Assembly: GCA_943372195.1 (NCBI GenBank)
Contig: CALRXS010000011.1
Coordinates: 44,062-108,061 of the forward strand
Length of the DNA: 64,000 bases
Origin: JAEYZM01 sp943372195
GTDB taxonomy: Bacteria > Bacteroidota > Bacteroidia > Sphingobacteriales > Sphingobacteriaceae
Direction: 5' to 3'
In this document: in pieces, positions 17,100-26,263 of the stretch
Position numbering within the stretch: position 1 is the stretch's first letter
How the letters are laid out: every line of letters starts with the position of its first letter
Notes under the pieces: generated by a model
What the model saw: the letters and a program-made list of their open reading frames with translations, nothing else
Databases searched by the model: none
What the model was told of the DNA's origin: nothing
Translations under genes and position numbers: made by a program

Positions 17100-17293
17100 G
17101 AATTTAATTGCTTTATTAAAAGATACATGGAAGCTGTTACTCCCAATAAAGATAAGACTAAAGTTAACCAAGGTGTTTCAAAGGCTAATCGTTCATCTAA
17201 ATAATCACCTAACAAACTTAAGCCAGATATAATCACTAACATCTGAAATCCTAAGCTGCTGTATTTTAGATAATTATTGTACTCCTTCTTCAA
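17096..17293 (-). CDS. atpZ: AtpZ/AtpI family F0F1 assembly protein
   Basis: The 65-residue protein has two membrane helices with the family pattern YLKYSSLGFQMLVIISGLSL (residues 8-27) and LGDYLDERLAFETPWLTLVLSLLG in the second half (the LG-x-x-LD and P-x-x-T positions are conserved). AtpZ-type proteins assist ATP synthase assembly or Mg2+ supply. It overlaps the bactofilin gene by 20 bp upstream and the next gene by 4 bp, which supports translational coupling. Confidence 0.82.
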   Translation of the reverse strand: MKKEYNNYLKYSSLGFQMLVIISGLSLLGDYLDERLAFETPWLTLVLSLLGVTASMYLLIKQLNS

Positions 17294-17708
17294 TGGCTAC
17301 GAGAGATTTTTCTGATTTAGAAATTGATAAATGTCCTTTTTTAGATGATGACCCCATATTACAGTTACCTGTGAATACTGCACCTGCTTCAACGATTAAT
17401 TTATTAGTAACGATATCACCATTTAATACCGCTGAACTTTTTAAGAATAAAGTATCGTTAACAGTTAAATCTCCTGTTAACACACCACTTATATCAGCAT
17501 TGGAGCCTATCACATCTCCCTTTACAGATCCCGTATTTCCTATTACTACTTTAGCCATTGATATAACATTACCAATAATCTCTCCGTCAATTCTTATATC
17601 TCCCTTACAAGTTAAATCACCTGTAATTGTTGTTCCTTGTCCGATTAAATTGATACTACCGTTGATAACATTTTCACTTGTAGCATTGTGTTCCTTTTTC
17701 GCAAACAT
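17274..17708 (-). CDS. Bactofilin
   Basis: Bactofilins polymerise without nucleotides into membrane-associated filaments that position cell-wall enzymes. The 144-residue protein has the right-handed beta-helix core with its regular hydrophobic/Gly periodicity (INLIGQGTTITGDLTCKGDIRIDG, GNVISMAKVVIGNTGSVKGDV, GVLTGDLTVNDTLFLKSSAV, each part of the same repeat), from about residue 20 to 120, and polar tails. It is 3 bp downstream of an M23 peptidase, the classic bactofilin partner, and overlaps atpZ by 20 bp. The shared operon with ATP synthase links wall shape and energy genes. Confidence 0.92.
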   Translation of the reverse strand: MFAKKEHNATSENVINGSINLIGQGTTITGDLTCKGDIRIDGEIIGNVISMAKVVIGNTGSVKGDVIGSNADISGVLTGDLTVNDTLFLKSSAVLNGDIVTNKLIVEAGAVFTGNCNMGSSSKKGHLSISKSEKSLVAIEEGVQ

Positions 17709-17711
17709 ACT

Positions 17712-18581
17712 TTAGAAATTTATGTAATCAATTGGGTTAACTGCATTTCCTTTGAACCATAATTCAAAATGTAAATGCGGACCTGTAGAATATTCACCGG
17801 TATCGCCTACAATTGCTATAGGTTCAGCAGAGCGTACAAAGTTACCAACTTTTTTTAAGACTACCGAACAATGCTTATAGATTGATAATAAGTCGTTTGA
17901 ATGCTGCACCGCAATCACATAGCCTGTTTCTGATGTCCAGCCCGAAAATACCACCGTACCCTCTAAAACCACCTTTATAGGCTCTGATTTAGTAGCCGCC
18001 ACGTCTATACCGTAATGGCTTTTCTTCGGATTGTATTTTTCTGTGATAATGCCCTTAACAGGCGTAAAAAATGAATATGCTGCAATTCCTGTTGGTTTCT
18101 GAACTGGCTCCTCAACGTTAAAACCGTATTGATTTTGATTCTCAATCATCAATCTCAACAGTGAATCTTCTTCAGGTTTAGCTCCAATTCTAAATGTGGT
18201 ATCAATTAACTCTGGCTTACTGTTGACGTTAATCGTATCGTCTTTACCTACATTGCCATTAATAACATCTTTTATATTCTTTATGTATTTATCGTTGTAA
18301 ACCAATAAACTCTCCAAAGAATCGACTTTAAGTGACATTTCGGTAATATCTCTCCTCAAGGAAACATCCGCATAACCAGGTATATACTCTTTTAAAGGAG
18401 TAAATATGAATAATGATGTTACTATAGCAATCAAGACTACTAATAGCACACTCGATAGAATAAATACATTTAATCTATTAAGAGTGAACGAGGCCTTCTC
18501 TTCGAATGTCTCATCATTCAAAATCACCAGCTTATACTTAAGCTTTAAGCGATCTAATAATTTTTGTTTTTTAGTAGCCAT
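17712..18581 (-). CDS. M23 family membrane-anchored peptidoglycan peptidase
   Basis: The ATG at 18579-18581 gives MATKKQKLLDRLKLKYKLV, a normal cytoplasmic basic start; an in-frame ATG 15 bp upstream is less likely. The 289-residue protein has a membrane helix near 34-55, a short coiled coil (~70-105), and a C-terminal LytM/M23 domain (~180-285) with the zinc ligands SHYGIDVA and GPHLHFELW. It should cut peptide crosslinks in the periplasm or regulate a cutting enzyme. Pairing with bactofilin three bases downstream matches known bactofilin-M23 systems. Confidence 0.92.
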   Translation of the reverse strand: MATKKQKLLDRLKLKYKLVILNDETFEEKASFTLNRLNVFILSSVLLVVLIAIVTSLFIFTPLKEYIPGYADVSLRRDITEMSLKVDSLESLLVYNDKYIKNIKDVINGNVGKDDTINVNSKPELIDTTFRIGAKPEEDSLLRLMIENQNQYGFNVEEPVQKPTGIAAYSFFTPVKGIITEKYNPKKSHYGIDVAATKSEPIKVVLEGTVVFSGWTSETGYVIAVQHSNDLLSIYKHCSVVLKKVGNFVRSAEPIAIVGDTGEYSTGPHLHFELWFKGNAVNPIDYINF

Positions 18582-18644
18582 TAAAATATGATGCAAATTA
18601 AGCTAATTTTATCGAATTTGCGTTTATTAGAAGTATTCAAAGTA

Positions 18645-18652
18645 TATCTTTG
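18645..18652 (+). promoter_or_regulatory. Putative sprE/porW promoter, -7 element
   Basis: TATCTTTG matches the Bacteroidota -7 consensus TAnnTTTG and lies 48 bases upstream of the TTG start, in the divergent gap between the M23 gene and sprE. A TTTG at 18617-18620 could be a -33 element but the spacing (24 bases) is wide. Confidence 0.45.
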
Positions 18653-18699
18653 GATGTGAAATAAATATTGAGCGATTCAGTTATATAATAAAAGAGACA

Positions 18700-21321
18700 T
18701 TGAAGAAAAGTAGTTTAATAATCATTTTAATAATTTTTGCATTAGCTTTTAATGCGTGTAAGTCATCAAAGAAAAACACACTCATTAAAAGAACCTATCA
18801 TAATGTTACCGCACATTATAACGGATATTTCAATGCCAAACTAAGAATCGATAACACTGAACGCCAACAAGAAAAAGCTTTTCAAGATAAGTTTGAAGAT
18901 ATACTTCCGATTTTTAAGATCGAAAAACCTAGTGCCGATGGTGGTAAAAATGGAAAGGCTGGCAACCAAGCTTTAGATGAAGCTATTAAAAAAGCTTCTA
19001 TTGTAATTCAACGTCATGAAATAAGTAAATGGATTGATGATTGTTATTATGAAATTGGGAGAGCTCATTTTTATAAGAAAGATTATTTCACAGCTGCTGA
19101 AACTTTTCAATTTATTGCCGGAAAATATAGAAATACAGAACCAGGCAACTTATCATATATATGGCTTATTAAATCATACGTCATTTTAAAAAAATATCAA
19201 CAAGCTGAATCTGTAATTAATATAGCTCTTGCTAGTGAAACTTTTCCTAAAAAATATTTACCAGAATTATTCGCAAGTACTGCATATTATTACATAGAAC
19301 GCAGAAACTATGCTAAAGCAATAGAATATCTAGAAAAAAACATCCCCCTAGAAAAAAAGAAAAGTAGAATTGCACGACATACTTATATTCTTGCACAGTT
19401 GTATGAGAAAGTTTCTGAGCCATCGAAAGCCGGACTTAACTACCAAAAAGTTGTAAAGTTAAATCCAGCTTACGACATGATGTTTAATGCTAGAATTAAT
19501 GCCGCACGTTTAGCACAAACTCAAACAGCTGCCTCTCGAAAGAATATGGAGAAGGAACTTTTAAAGATGCTGAAAGACGATAAAAACATAGAGTTTAAAG
19601 ATCAGATTTATTATGGTTTAGGACTTATCTACGAAAAAGAAAAAGATGAAAATAAGACTATAGAAACTTTTAGAAAATCGGCAGATTATAATGTGGGTAA
19701 TATAGGGCAAAAAGGGAAAACATATTTGAAGCTTGCTAGCATATATTACAACAACAAAAATTATGAAAATGCACAAATGTATTATGATAGTGCATATACT
19801 TTTCTACCAAAGTCACACGAAGAATATGAGATTGTAGTTGAAAGAAAAAATAGCTTATTGAAATTAGTTAATAACTTAAAAATTATTAACAGGGAAGATA
19901 GCTTAATGCGATTGTCGAAGATGCCAGAGAAGGCACGTGTTGAGTTTGTAGAAAAACTAGTTAAGCGAGAAATTGAAGAGAAAAAGAAAAAAGAAGAAGA
20001 ACAAAAAAGATTAGCAGAAGCTGCATTGAATAATATGGCAGGTGCTACAGGTTCTGAAAATAATGCGAACAACCCAACACCAAGTAAACCTGGTGCAAGT
20101 GCTACATGGTACTTTTATAATACTCAAGCTCGCGGTTTAGGTGCAAATGATTTTATTAGAAAATATGGCAAAAGAAATTTAGAAGATAATTGGCGCAGAT
20201 CTAATAAAGAAAGTATAAGTAGTGTTTTCGCAAACAACGAAGAAAAAGAAGTCGAAGAGGTTGTTGACCCTAAAGACCCAGCTAAGAAAATAAATGAAGA
20301 AGAAAAACTGAAGAAAAAATATTTATCAGATATACCATCTTCGCAAGAAGCAATTAGTGCTTCTATTGATAAAATAGTTAGAGCCTATTATAATATCGGA
20401 CAATTTTATAGAGAAGATATTATTGATTTAAAAGAATCAATTAAGTCATATGAAAATGCATTACTTAGATTCCCTGAAAATAAATTAGAGCCAGAAATTT
20501 ATTTTAATCTTTATAGACTTTACGCACAACAAAACAATCAGAAACAAAGTGAGTATTACAAAAACTTATTGCTCGCTAAATATCCGAATACAATATTAGC
20601 AAAAGTTGTTTTAGACCCATCATATACATCTGAAGCAAAAGCACTCGATAAAAATGCTCAACTATTTTATGATAATTTATATACAGCATATAAAGATGGT
20701 AATTACCAATCAGTGATATATGCTAAATCAAGAGTTGACTCAGTTTATTCATTGACATCTATTGCACCACGTTATGCTTATTTATATGCATTAGCTCAAT
20801 CAAAGTTGAATGGTAATGATGCACTCGAAAAATATTTGAATGAACTAATTACAAAATTCCCGGCTTCTGATGCTGCAAGTGCAGCTAGAGAAAATTTAAA
20901 GAAATTAAATGACTTGAAGAATCCGGAATTAGCAAAAACAAAAGCGATTGCTGAAGAAATCTATGTAGTAGAAAACAAAGCAAAGTATCATGTAATGATT
21001 TCAACTAATATTAAGTCAAACTTAAAACAAAGTATACAAAATTTAGTGAAGTTTAATAGTACTCAATTCTCGTTATTGAATTTAAATTTGAATAATGAAT
21101 TGATAGGTTCAAATGAACAAATAATTACAGTACATACATTTGAAGATTTTGCAAAGGCTAAAGAATATGTAAATTTACTTGCAAAATCTGAAGCCGAATT
21201 AATTAAATTTAACAAAGAACCATATTTCATTAGTATTATTTCAGATACTAATCTTAAAACATTAAAGAAAAATAAGTCACTAAAAGAATATATAACCTTT
21301 TATACTAGTAACTATAAATAA
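18700..21321 (+). CDS. sprE: T9SS/gliding lipoprotein SprE (PorW), TPR-rich
   Basis: The 873-residue protein starts with TTG; no in-frame ATG lies nearby upstream and the start gives a lipoprotein signal (FNAC, Cys20). It has the SprE/PorW opening TYHNVTAHYNGYFNAKLR (~32-49), N-terminal TPR units (~115-390), a Lys/Glu-rich linker (~425-445), then a second TPR region (~555-700). The family is required for type IX secretion and gliding, linking the PorKLMN motor to the outer membrane. Two bases separate it from the PBP1A gene, so secretion and wall synthesis genes are cotranscribed here. Confidence 0.9.
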   Translation: MKKSSLIIILIIFALAFNACKSSKKNTLIKRTYHNVTAHYNGYFNAKLRIDNTERQQEKAFQDKFEDILPIFKIEKPSADGGKNGKAGNQALDEAIKKASIVIQRHEISKWIDDCYYEIGRAHFYKKDYFTAAETFQFIAGKYRNTEPGNLSYIWLIKSYVILKKYQQAESVINIALASETFPKKYLPELFASTAYYYIERRNYAKAIEYLEKNIPLEKKKSRIARHTYILAQLYEKVSEPSKAGLNYQKVVKLNPAYDMMFNARINAARLAQTQTAASRKNMEKELLKMLKDDKNIEFKDQIYYGLGLIYEKEKDENKTIETFRKSADYNVGNIGQKGKTYLKLASIYYNNKNYENAQMYYDSAYTFLPKSHEEYEIVVERKNSLLKLVNNLKIINREDSLMRLSKMPEKARVEFVEKLVKREIEEKKKKEEEQKRLAEAALNNMAGATGSENNANNPTPSKPGASATWYFYNTQARGLGANDFIRKYGKRNLEDNWRRSNKESISSVFANNEEKEVEEVVDPKDPAKKINEEEKLKKKYLSDIPSSQEAISASIDKIVRAYYNIGQFYREDIIDLKESIKSYENALLRFPENKLEPEIYFNLYRLYAQQNNQKQSEYYKNLLLAKYPNTILAKVVLDPSYTSEAKALDKNAQLFYDNLYTAYKDGNYQSVIYAKSRVDSVYSLTSIAPRYAYLYALAQSKLNGNDALEKYLNELITKFPASDAASAARENLKKLNDLKNPELAKTKAIAEEIYVVENKAKYHVMISTNIKSNLKQSIQNLVKFNSTQFSLLNLNLNNELIGSNEQIITVHTFEDFAKAKEYVNLLAKSEAELIKFNKEPYFISIISDTNLKTLKKNKSLKEYITFYTSNYK

Positions 21322-21323
21322 TT

Positions 21324-23516
21324 ATGTCGAACACCAATAGTAAATACATTAAGACGTTTTGGAAAATTATTGCTTTCGGAACTCTGTTTGCCATTTTGTT
21401 TATTAGTTCTATTGGCTTTGGCTTGTTTGGTGAATTACCAACCTTCAGAGATTTAGAAAACCCAAAAAGTAATTTAGCTTCTGAAGTATTATCAACTGAT
21501 GGTAAAGTGCTTGGTTCGTACTTCATTCAAAATAGATCGAATGCTAAATTCAATGATTTATCACCAAACTTAATAAATGCATTAATAGCTACAGAAGATA
21601 TTCGCTTTTACGAACATTCTGGTATTGATTTAAAAGGCACCTTCGCAATCATCTTTTATAGCATGATTGGTAAAAAGAGAGGTTCTAGTACTATCACACA
21701 GCAGTTAGCAAAGAATTTATTTCCGCGTAAAAAACAAACCATCTTGAATATTGGTGTCATTAAAATGAAAGAGTGGTTAACTGCTATTAAAATTGAACGT
21801 AATTATACTAAAGAAGAAATCATCACAATGTATTTTAATACAGTTGATTTTGGAAGTAATTCGTACGGTATAAAAACGGCAGCAAAAACTTATTTCAACA
21901 AAACACCAAAAGATTTAAGTATCGATGAAGCAGCTTTATTAGTAGGTATTTTAAAAGGCACTACCGTTTACTCACCTATTAGAAATCCAGAACGTGCAAA
22001 AGCTCGCAGAAATGTTGTACTAGCGCAAATGGAAAAATATAAGTACATCACTGAAGATGAATTATTAGAAGCTCAAGAAAAAGAATTGAGTTTGAAGTTT
22101 ACGAGTAATGATCACAACCTCGGACTTGCAACATACTTCAGAGAGTATTTAAGGCTCGAGTTAAGTAAATGGTGCGAAGAAAATAAAAAAGCTGATGGTA
22201 CTGAATATGATTTATATCGCGACGGATTAAAAATATTTACAACACTTGATTCGCGTATGCAACAGTATGCCGAGGAAGCGGTACGTGAGCATTTAATTTA
22301 CTTACAGAAAGAATTTTATAATCATTGGAAAGGTAGAATACCTTGGGGTAAAAATGAAGACATGATACTTCAAGCTTTAAAGAGAAGTGAAAGATATGTT
22401 TCAATGAAAGAAGAAGGTTTTAGTAATGAAGAAATTGAAACGGCATTCAATACTCCAACTAACATGACTGTGTTTAGTTGGTCTGGTGAGAGAGATACAA
22501 CTATGACACCACTTGATTCAATAAAATATTATAAATGGTTTTTGAGATCAAGTTTTATGTCGATGGACCCTCATACAGGGCATATAAAAGCATGGGTTGG
22601 CGGACCAGATTATAGATACTTTAAATACGATCAAGTAAAATTAGGTAAACGACAAGTAGGTTCAACATTTAAACCATTGGTATATACTGTTGCAATGGAT
22701 AACGGGTGGTCTCCATGTTTTGAAGCCCCTAATTTGCCAATTGTTTTTGAAGACTTCGATAATTGGTCTCCAAAAAATTCAGATAATAAAGAAGGTGGTA
22801 TGATGACTTTACGAATGGGCTTAGCCAATTCAGTAAACTTAATCACTGCTTACATGATGAAACAAGTTGGTCCGCAAGCGGTCGTAAACGTTGCAAAGAA
22901 AATGGGTATCACTTCAGAAATACCTCCATACCCCTCTATTTGTTTAGGCACTCCGGATGTTACATTATATGAAATGGTTGGAGCGTATTCAACTTATGCG
23001 AATAAAGGAGTCTGGACAGAGCCTGTTTATATTACGAGAATAGAAGATAAAAACGGGAATGTATTGTTTGAAAAATTACCACGTAAAGTAGATGCATTAA
23101 GTGAGCAAACAGCATACTTGATGTTATATATGATGAAAGGAGTGATTGATAAAGGAACAGGCTTAAGATTACGCGGACCAAGATATAGGTTTACTCAACC
23201 GATAGCAGGTAAGACAGGCACTACACAAGATAATTCAGATGGTTGGTTCATTGGAGTAACACCTGATTTAGTTTCTGGAGTGTGGACAGGCGGTGAAGAC
23301 CGTACCATCCGCTTTAGATCAACGAATTTAGGAGAGGGTGCAAATACTGCATTACCTATTTGGGCATTGTATATGAAAAAAGTTTATGCAAACCCAGAGC
23401 TAAAAATTTCACAAGGAGATTTTGCTGCGCCAGCAGGCGGCCTAAGTGTGATAGTGGATTGTGAACTATACAAGAAAAATTCTCAAGGCACTAGTAACCC
23501 TGGATTAGAATTTTAA
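21324..23516 (+). CDS. Class A penicillin-binding protein (PBP1A type)
   Basis: This bifunctional enzyme polymerises and crosslinks peptidoglycan. After a cytoplasmic tail and one membrane helix (~12-36), the glycosyltransferase 51 domain (~65-240) shows ATEDIRFYEHSGID with the catalytic Glu and GSSTITQQLAKNLFPR. The transpeptidase domain (~400-700) has the SxxK serine in QVGSTFKPLVY, SVN in LANSVNLITA, and KTGTTQDNSDGWF. Length (730) is usual for Bacteroidota. Its start follows sprE by 2 bp and its stop overlaps the uvrC start by one base. Confidence 0.96.
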   Translation: MSNTNSKYIKTFWKIIAFGTLFAILFISSIGFGLFGELPTFRDLENPKSNLASEVLSTDGKVLGSYFIQNRSNAKFNDLSPNLINALIATEDIRFYEHSGIDLKGTFAIIFYSMIGKKRGSSTITQQLAKNLFPRKKQTILNIGVIKMKEWLTAIKIERNYTKEEIITMYFNTVDFGSNSYGIKTAAKTYFNKTPKDLSIDEAALLVGILKGTTVYSPIRNPERAKARRNVVLAQMEKYKYITEDELLEAQEKELSLKFTSNDHNLGLATYFREYLRLELSKWCEENKKADGTEYDLYRDGLKIFTTLDSRMQQYAEEAVREHLIYLQKEFYNHWKGRIPWGKNEDMILQALKRSERYVSMKEEGFSNEEIETAFNTPTNMTVFSWSGERDTTMTPLDSIKYYKWFLRSSFMSMDPHTGHIKAWVGGPDYRYFKYDQVKLGKRQVGSTFKPLVYTVAMDNGWSPCFEAPNLPIVFEDFDNWSPKNSDNKEGGMMTLRMGLANSVNLITAYMMKQVGPQAVVNVAKKMGITSEIPPYPSICLGTPDVTLYEMVGAYSTYANKGVWTEPVYITRIEDKNGNVLFEKLPRKVDALSEQTAYLMLYMMKGVIDKGTGLRLRGPRYRFTQPIAGKTGTTQDNSDGWFIGVTPDLVSGVWTGGEDRTIRFRSTNLGEGANTALPIWALYMKKVYANPELKISQGDFAAPAGGLSVIVDCELYKKNSQGTSNPGLEF

Positions 23517-25312
23517 TGAGTTTCGAATATCGCGACATATTACAAAACATACCTCATAAACCTGGAGTATATCAATATTATGATGAGCTAGGTGAGCTAA
23601 TTTATATAGGTAAAGCAAAAGATCTAAGAAACAGAGTATCATCATATTTCAATAATGATAATGTTAATGCAAAAACAAAAACATTAGTTAGAAAAATAAG
23701 AGATATAAAATTCACAATAGTAGATACAGAGATTGATGCATGGTTATTAGAAAATTCATTAATCAAAAAACATCAACCAAGGTATAATGTCTTATTAAAA
23801 GATGATAAAACTTATGCCTCGATTTGTATTAAGAGAGAACCCTTTCCAAGAATTTTCCCGACACGTAGAGTAATCAAAGACGGATCAACTTATTTAGGTC
23901 CGTATGCCAATGGAAAAATGATGCATACCATTTTAGATCTTATTAAAATACTGTACCCGATACGTACTTGTAATTTTGCATTGACAGAATCAAATATAAA
24001 ATCAGGTAAGTTCAAAGTATGTTTAGAGTATCAAATTGGAAATTGCAAAGGTCCTTGTCAAGGTTACCAGTCATTGGAAGAGTACGATGAGAACATTAAA
24101 GAAATTAAAGAAATTTTAAAAGGAAATATTTCTCCAGTCTTACAACATTTAAAAAGAGAAATGAATAAAGCTGCTGAAGAGATGAATTTTGAAGCAGCCA
24201 ATGAATTCAAAGAAAAAATTGATACTCTAGAAAATTATCAAAGTAAATCAACCGTAGTAAGTACCATTATTGATAACGTTGATGTATTTGCAATAAGTTC
24301 TGATGACAAAATAGCATTCGTAAATTATTTGAAAGTAAATAAAGGAACGATAAGTCAAACTCAAACAATAGAAATTAGAAAAAAATTAGATGAGAGTGAT
24401 GAGGAATTATTGAGTTTAGCTATATCTGATTTTAGAAATAAATTTGAATCAACAGCAAGAGAAATAATAGTACCGTTTGAACTAAACATAGATATGGGGG
24501 AACAGATTAAAATAACTGTTCCGAAATTAGGAGATAGAAAAAGCCTGCTAGATTTATCAATGAAGAATGTATTATTCTTCAAAAAATCTAAACTCGAACA
24601 ATATGAAAAACTAAATCCGGATGCTCGTACAGAAAGAGTTTTAACACAACTTCAAAAAGATTTGCGATTAAACCAATTACCAAAACATATAGAGTGTTTT
24701 GATAATTCAAACTTCCAAGGTAAATACCCAGTTTCAGCAATTGTAGTATTCAAAGATGCAAAACCATCGAAAAAAGATTACAGGCATTTTAATGTAAAAA
24801 CAGTTGAAGGACCTAATGATTTTGCCACTATGGAAGAAGCTGTTTACAGGCGATATAAGCGACTTACAGAAGAAGGTGACACTTTGCCTCAACTAATAGT
24901 GATTGATGGCGGCAAAGGTCAGCTATCATCAGCAATGAACAGTTTAAAAAAGCTAGGCTTAGAAAAACAAGTAACTGTTATAGGTATTGCTAAAAGGCTT
25001 GAAGAAATTTATTACCCGGGTGATTCATTACCACTATATATAGATAAGAAATCTGAGAGTTTAAAAATCATTCAACATTTAAGAGATGAGGCCCACCGAT
25101 TTGGTATCACTTTCCACCGTAAGAAAAGAGACAAGGGTACTCTAAAATCAGAATTAGAAGAGATAGAAGGTATTGGTAAAACTACTGTCGAAAAGCTATT
25201 GACGAAATTCAAATCAGTGAAAAAAATACGTGAAGCGGGTGATGATGAATTAAGTGAGGTACTTAATAAAACACAGCTCTCTGCTCTTAAGTCCTATTTC
25301 TCTAGTAACTAG
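23516..25312 (+). CDS. uvrC: Excinuclease ABC subunit C
   Basis: UvrC makes the two incisions in nucleotide-excision repair. The 598-residue protein shows the GIY-YIG nuclease (HKPGVYQYYDELGELIYIG, residues ~14-32), a Cys-containing segment (CLEYQIGNCKGPCQGY, ~170-185), the UvrB-binding UVR helix pair (~205-240), the RNase H-like endonuclease domain (IECFDNSNFQG; LIVIDGGKGQ) and a C-terminal helix-hairpin-helix (EEIEGIGKTTVEKLL). The last residues and stop (AGT AAC TAG) lie inside a heptamer repeat array, so the C-terminus SSN appears repeat-encoded. It overlaps the PBP1A stop by one base. Confidence 0.97.
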   Translation: MSFEYRDILQNIPHKPGVYQYYDELGELIYIGKAKDLRNRVSSYFNNDNVNAKTKTLVRKIRDIKFTIVDTEIDAWLLENSLIKKHQPRYNVLLKDDKTYASICIKREPFPRIFPTRRVIKDGSTYLGPYANGKMMHTILDLIKILYPIRTCNFALTESNIKSGKFKVCLEYQIGNCKGPCQGYQSLEEYDENIKEIKEILKGNISPVLQHLKREMNKAAEEMNFEAANEFKEKIDTLENYQSKSTVVSTIIDNVDVFAISSDDKIAFVNYLKVNKGTISQTQTIEIRKKLDESDEELLSLAISDFRNKFESTAREIIVPFELNIDMGEQIKITVPKLGDRKSLLDLSMKNVLFFKKSKLEQYEKLNPDARTERVLTQLQKDLRLNQLPKHIECFDNSNFQGKYPVSAIVVFKDAKPSKKDYRHFNVKTVEGPNDFATMEEAVYRRYKRLTEEGDTLPQLIVIDGGKGQLSSAMNSLKKLGLEKQVTVIGIAKRLEEIYYPGDSLPLYIDKKSESLKIIQHLRDEAHRFGITFHRKKRDKGTLKSELEEIEGIGKTTVEKLLTKFKSVKKIREAGDDELSEVLNKTQLSALKSYFSSN

Positions 25313-25331
25313 TAACTGGTAACTAGTTACC
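25304..25331. repeat. Heptamer array at the uvrC 3' end
   Basis: Three tandem heptamers RGTAACT (AGTAACT, AGTAACT, GGTAACT) run from 25304 to 25324 and merge into the palindrome GGTAACTAGTTACC (25318-25331). The first two units encode the last Ser-Asn of UvrC and its TAG stop. The array belongs to the same family as those at 15499, 51384, 61789 and 62303. Confidence 0.75.
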
Positions 25332-25402
25332 GTCAAAAAATATTAAACAAAAAAAGAGGGCTTCATTTTGAAGCCCTCTTTTTTTGTTTAATATTTTTTG
25401 AC
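25332..25402. terminator. Bidirectional terminator with 34-bp perfect arms
   Basis: Positions 25332-25365 and 25369-25402 are perfect inverted copies around a TTT loop. The inner part AAAAAAAGAGGGCTTCA/ complement is a classic bidirectional intrinsic terminator for convergent uvrC and gldN; the outer 17 bp of each arm (GTCAAAAAATATTAAAC) is AT-rich and also perfectly paired. The right arm ends inside the gldN stop codon. The arms are far longer than terminators need. Confidence 0.88.
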
Positions 25403-26238
25403 TAGTATTCCCACAAATCATGTTCCCATTTAAACAACTCTTGTTTAATACGGTTAGCTTCGATGATTGCATCCATACCAGTTACATAATCTTGTATACG
25501 TTGATCTCTTTCGTTAGACCACTTGATGATATAGCTACTGAATAATCTTTGTACAAAGAAATCATCATAACTCATTCTCATAGCATCATTCTGACGATTG
25601 AAAACTTCTGATTGAGCTAAAACTTTTCTTGCTTCGTTGAAATAAACCCAGAATATTGGACCACGAGCTACTTCTTCGCCAGATGTATTCTTGTAGATAT
25701 AAATTGGAGCGATACCAATAATACGAGGTTCAAAAATAGAACGTTGTTTATCGAAAATCCACTCTTCTTTAATTCTGAATTCCACTACATCATCACGATT
25801 CATAGTTGTAGTAGTAACCTCATCTATGATAGTACCATCTAATTGTTCTACTGGAATAGTATCAGAACGAGCGCCAATTTGAGCTACTTCTTCAGGAGTC
25901 ATAGGAACTTTGAATTCATCACCAAAGTCTTTCGGACCAGTTGGATTAGGATTGTAAGCAGTTAATTCACCTGCAAGTACAGCGTCCATAATCACATCGA
26001 TCAATTTAGCTCTTGGGTAAGTCATAGGTAAGTTTTGCTTCTCCTTAAGGTCAATAACTCTCCATACACGTTTAGTGTAAAGAACGTCAGCTTCACGAAG
26101 AGGAGCATAAGCAGTTACGCTAGCAGTTCTTACGTTGTTCTTCTGATAAACACCATCTAAAGGTGGTTCAGTTTGTGCAAAACTGATACTTACCGCAAAC
26201 AGTAAGATCATCAGTGACAAGATTAATTTATTTTTCAT
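25402..26238 (-). CDS. gldN: T9SS ring component GldN/PorN
   Basis: GldN (PorN) joins GldK in the large periplasmic ring tied to the outer membrane and contacts the GldLM motor. The 278-residue protein has a signal peptide (~1-21, FAVSISFAQ) and family features in order: DGVYQKNNVRTASVTAYAPLREADVLYTKRVWRVIDLKEKQN (seen in pieces; residues ~28-70), ITAYNPNP-like LTAYNPNPTGP, FRIKEEWIFDKQRSIFEPRI and DMRMSYDDFFVQRLFSSYI-type residues near 220-245. It is the last gene of the porPKLMN run, 25 bp after gldM, and ends inside a large terminator. Confidence 0.96.
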   Translation of the reverse strand: MKNKLILSLMILLFAVSISFAQTEPPLDGVYQKNNVRTASVTAYAPLREADVLYTKRVWRVIDLKEKQNLPMTYPRAKLIDVIMDAVLAGELTAYNPNPTGPKDFGDEFKVPMTPEEVAQIGARSDTIPVEQLDGTIIDEVTTTTMNRDDVVEFRIKEEWIFDKQRSIFEPRIIGIAPIYIYKNTSGEEVARGPIFWVYFNEARKVLAQSEVFNRQNDAMRMSYDDFFVQRLFSSYIIKWSNERDQRIQDYVTGMDAIIEANRIKQELFKWEHDLWEY

Positions 26239-26263
26239 TTCTATAATTTCTATAGAGTTATAA

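Noticed and set aside
17293..17715. Open frame on + antisense to bactofilin
   Set aside because: It mirrors the beta-helix repeats of bactofilin; the minus-strand product is a clear family member.
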